DNA of 5,670 nucleotides from Oscillospiraceae bacterium (lineage in GTDB: Bacteria > Bacillota > Clostridia > Oscillospirales > Ruminococcaceae), in assembly GCA_017394565.1 (NCBI GenBank), contig JAFPXW010000090.1, forward strand, positions 1 to 5,670, given 5' to 3'. The stretch's first letter is position 1. Each line of letters begins with the position of its first letter. The position numbers and the translations under genes were made by a program. Below, one piece after another: positions 5,603 to 5,670 of this stretch. The notes under the pieces were generated by a model. It saw only the letters and a program-made list of their open reading frames with translations. It did not search any database and was not told where the DNA came from.

Positions 5603-5670
5603 TTCGCGGCAGGGAAGTACAAAACACAGGAAGTCAAAAAACAGAAATTGCAAAAACAAAGGGATGCCAC
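5603..5670. other. Short A-rich stretch after the lipoprotein gene, no gene seen
   Basis: These 68 bases are rich in A and hold no convincing ribosome site or coding start. The final GGGATGCCAC follows a run of A (CAAAAACAAA) and could be the rising arm of a terminator stem whose other arm lies beyond the window; this cannot be confirmed here. Confidence 0.35.

Noticed and set aside
4571..5659. Long open frame of 362 codons on the minus strand
   Set aside because: It is antisense to the lipoprotein gene and covers its promoter; the plus strand has a signal peptide, lipobox and strong ribosome site.
5664..5670. ATG at 5664 as the start of a new gene
   Set aside because: There is no ribosome site at a suitable distance and only two codons are visible.

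Overview
The window reads as chromosomal DNA of a Gram-positive gut or rumen clostridium, most likely a Ruminococcus-like member of the Oscillospiraceae. Three things point there: a dockerin-type calcium-binding segment at the left edge, a Bacillota-type YhaM nuclease, and strong AGGAGG ribosome sites with extended -10 sigma-A promoters. By eye the base composition is moderately GC-rich. The organism call is inference.

Layout. Positions 1-963 (+) hold the 3' part of a secreted or cell-surface protein in which a dockerin F-hand is followed by a flavodoxin domain and a cyclophilin-like domain; its start lies outside the window. A strong stem-loop at 1052-1089 separates it from the convergent yhaM gene (1110-2087, -), which has its own clear promoter at 2123-2151. 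Next, also on the minus strand, are a diguanylate cyclase (3067-4353) and, 12 bases downstream of it, a DUF1963/YwqG-family protein (2218-3054); these two look like an operon transcribed from about 4414. The 322-base divergent region 4354-4675 carries this operon's likely promoter, a set of imperfect direct repeats (4445-4561), and a near-consensus promoter (4565-4593) for a + strand lipoprotein gene (4676-5602). The last 68 bases contain no gene that I can support.

Functional links. The cyclase/DUF1963 pair and the divergent lipoprotein share a control region, so a common regulator is possible but unproven. The cyclase would make c-di-GMP in the cytoplasm in response to a signal sensed by its PAS-like N-terminal region. 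YhaM is general RNA turnover. The dockerin-flavodoxin and the lipoprotein act outside the membrane. No mobile element, CRISPR array, tRNA or rRNA was seen. The most unusual items are the dockerin-flavodoxin-cyclophilin-like architecture and the repeat array in the divergent promoter region.
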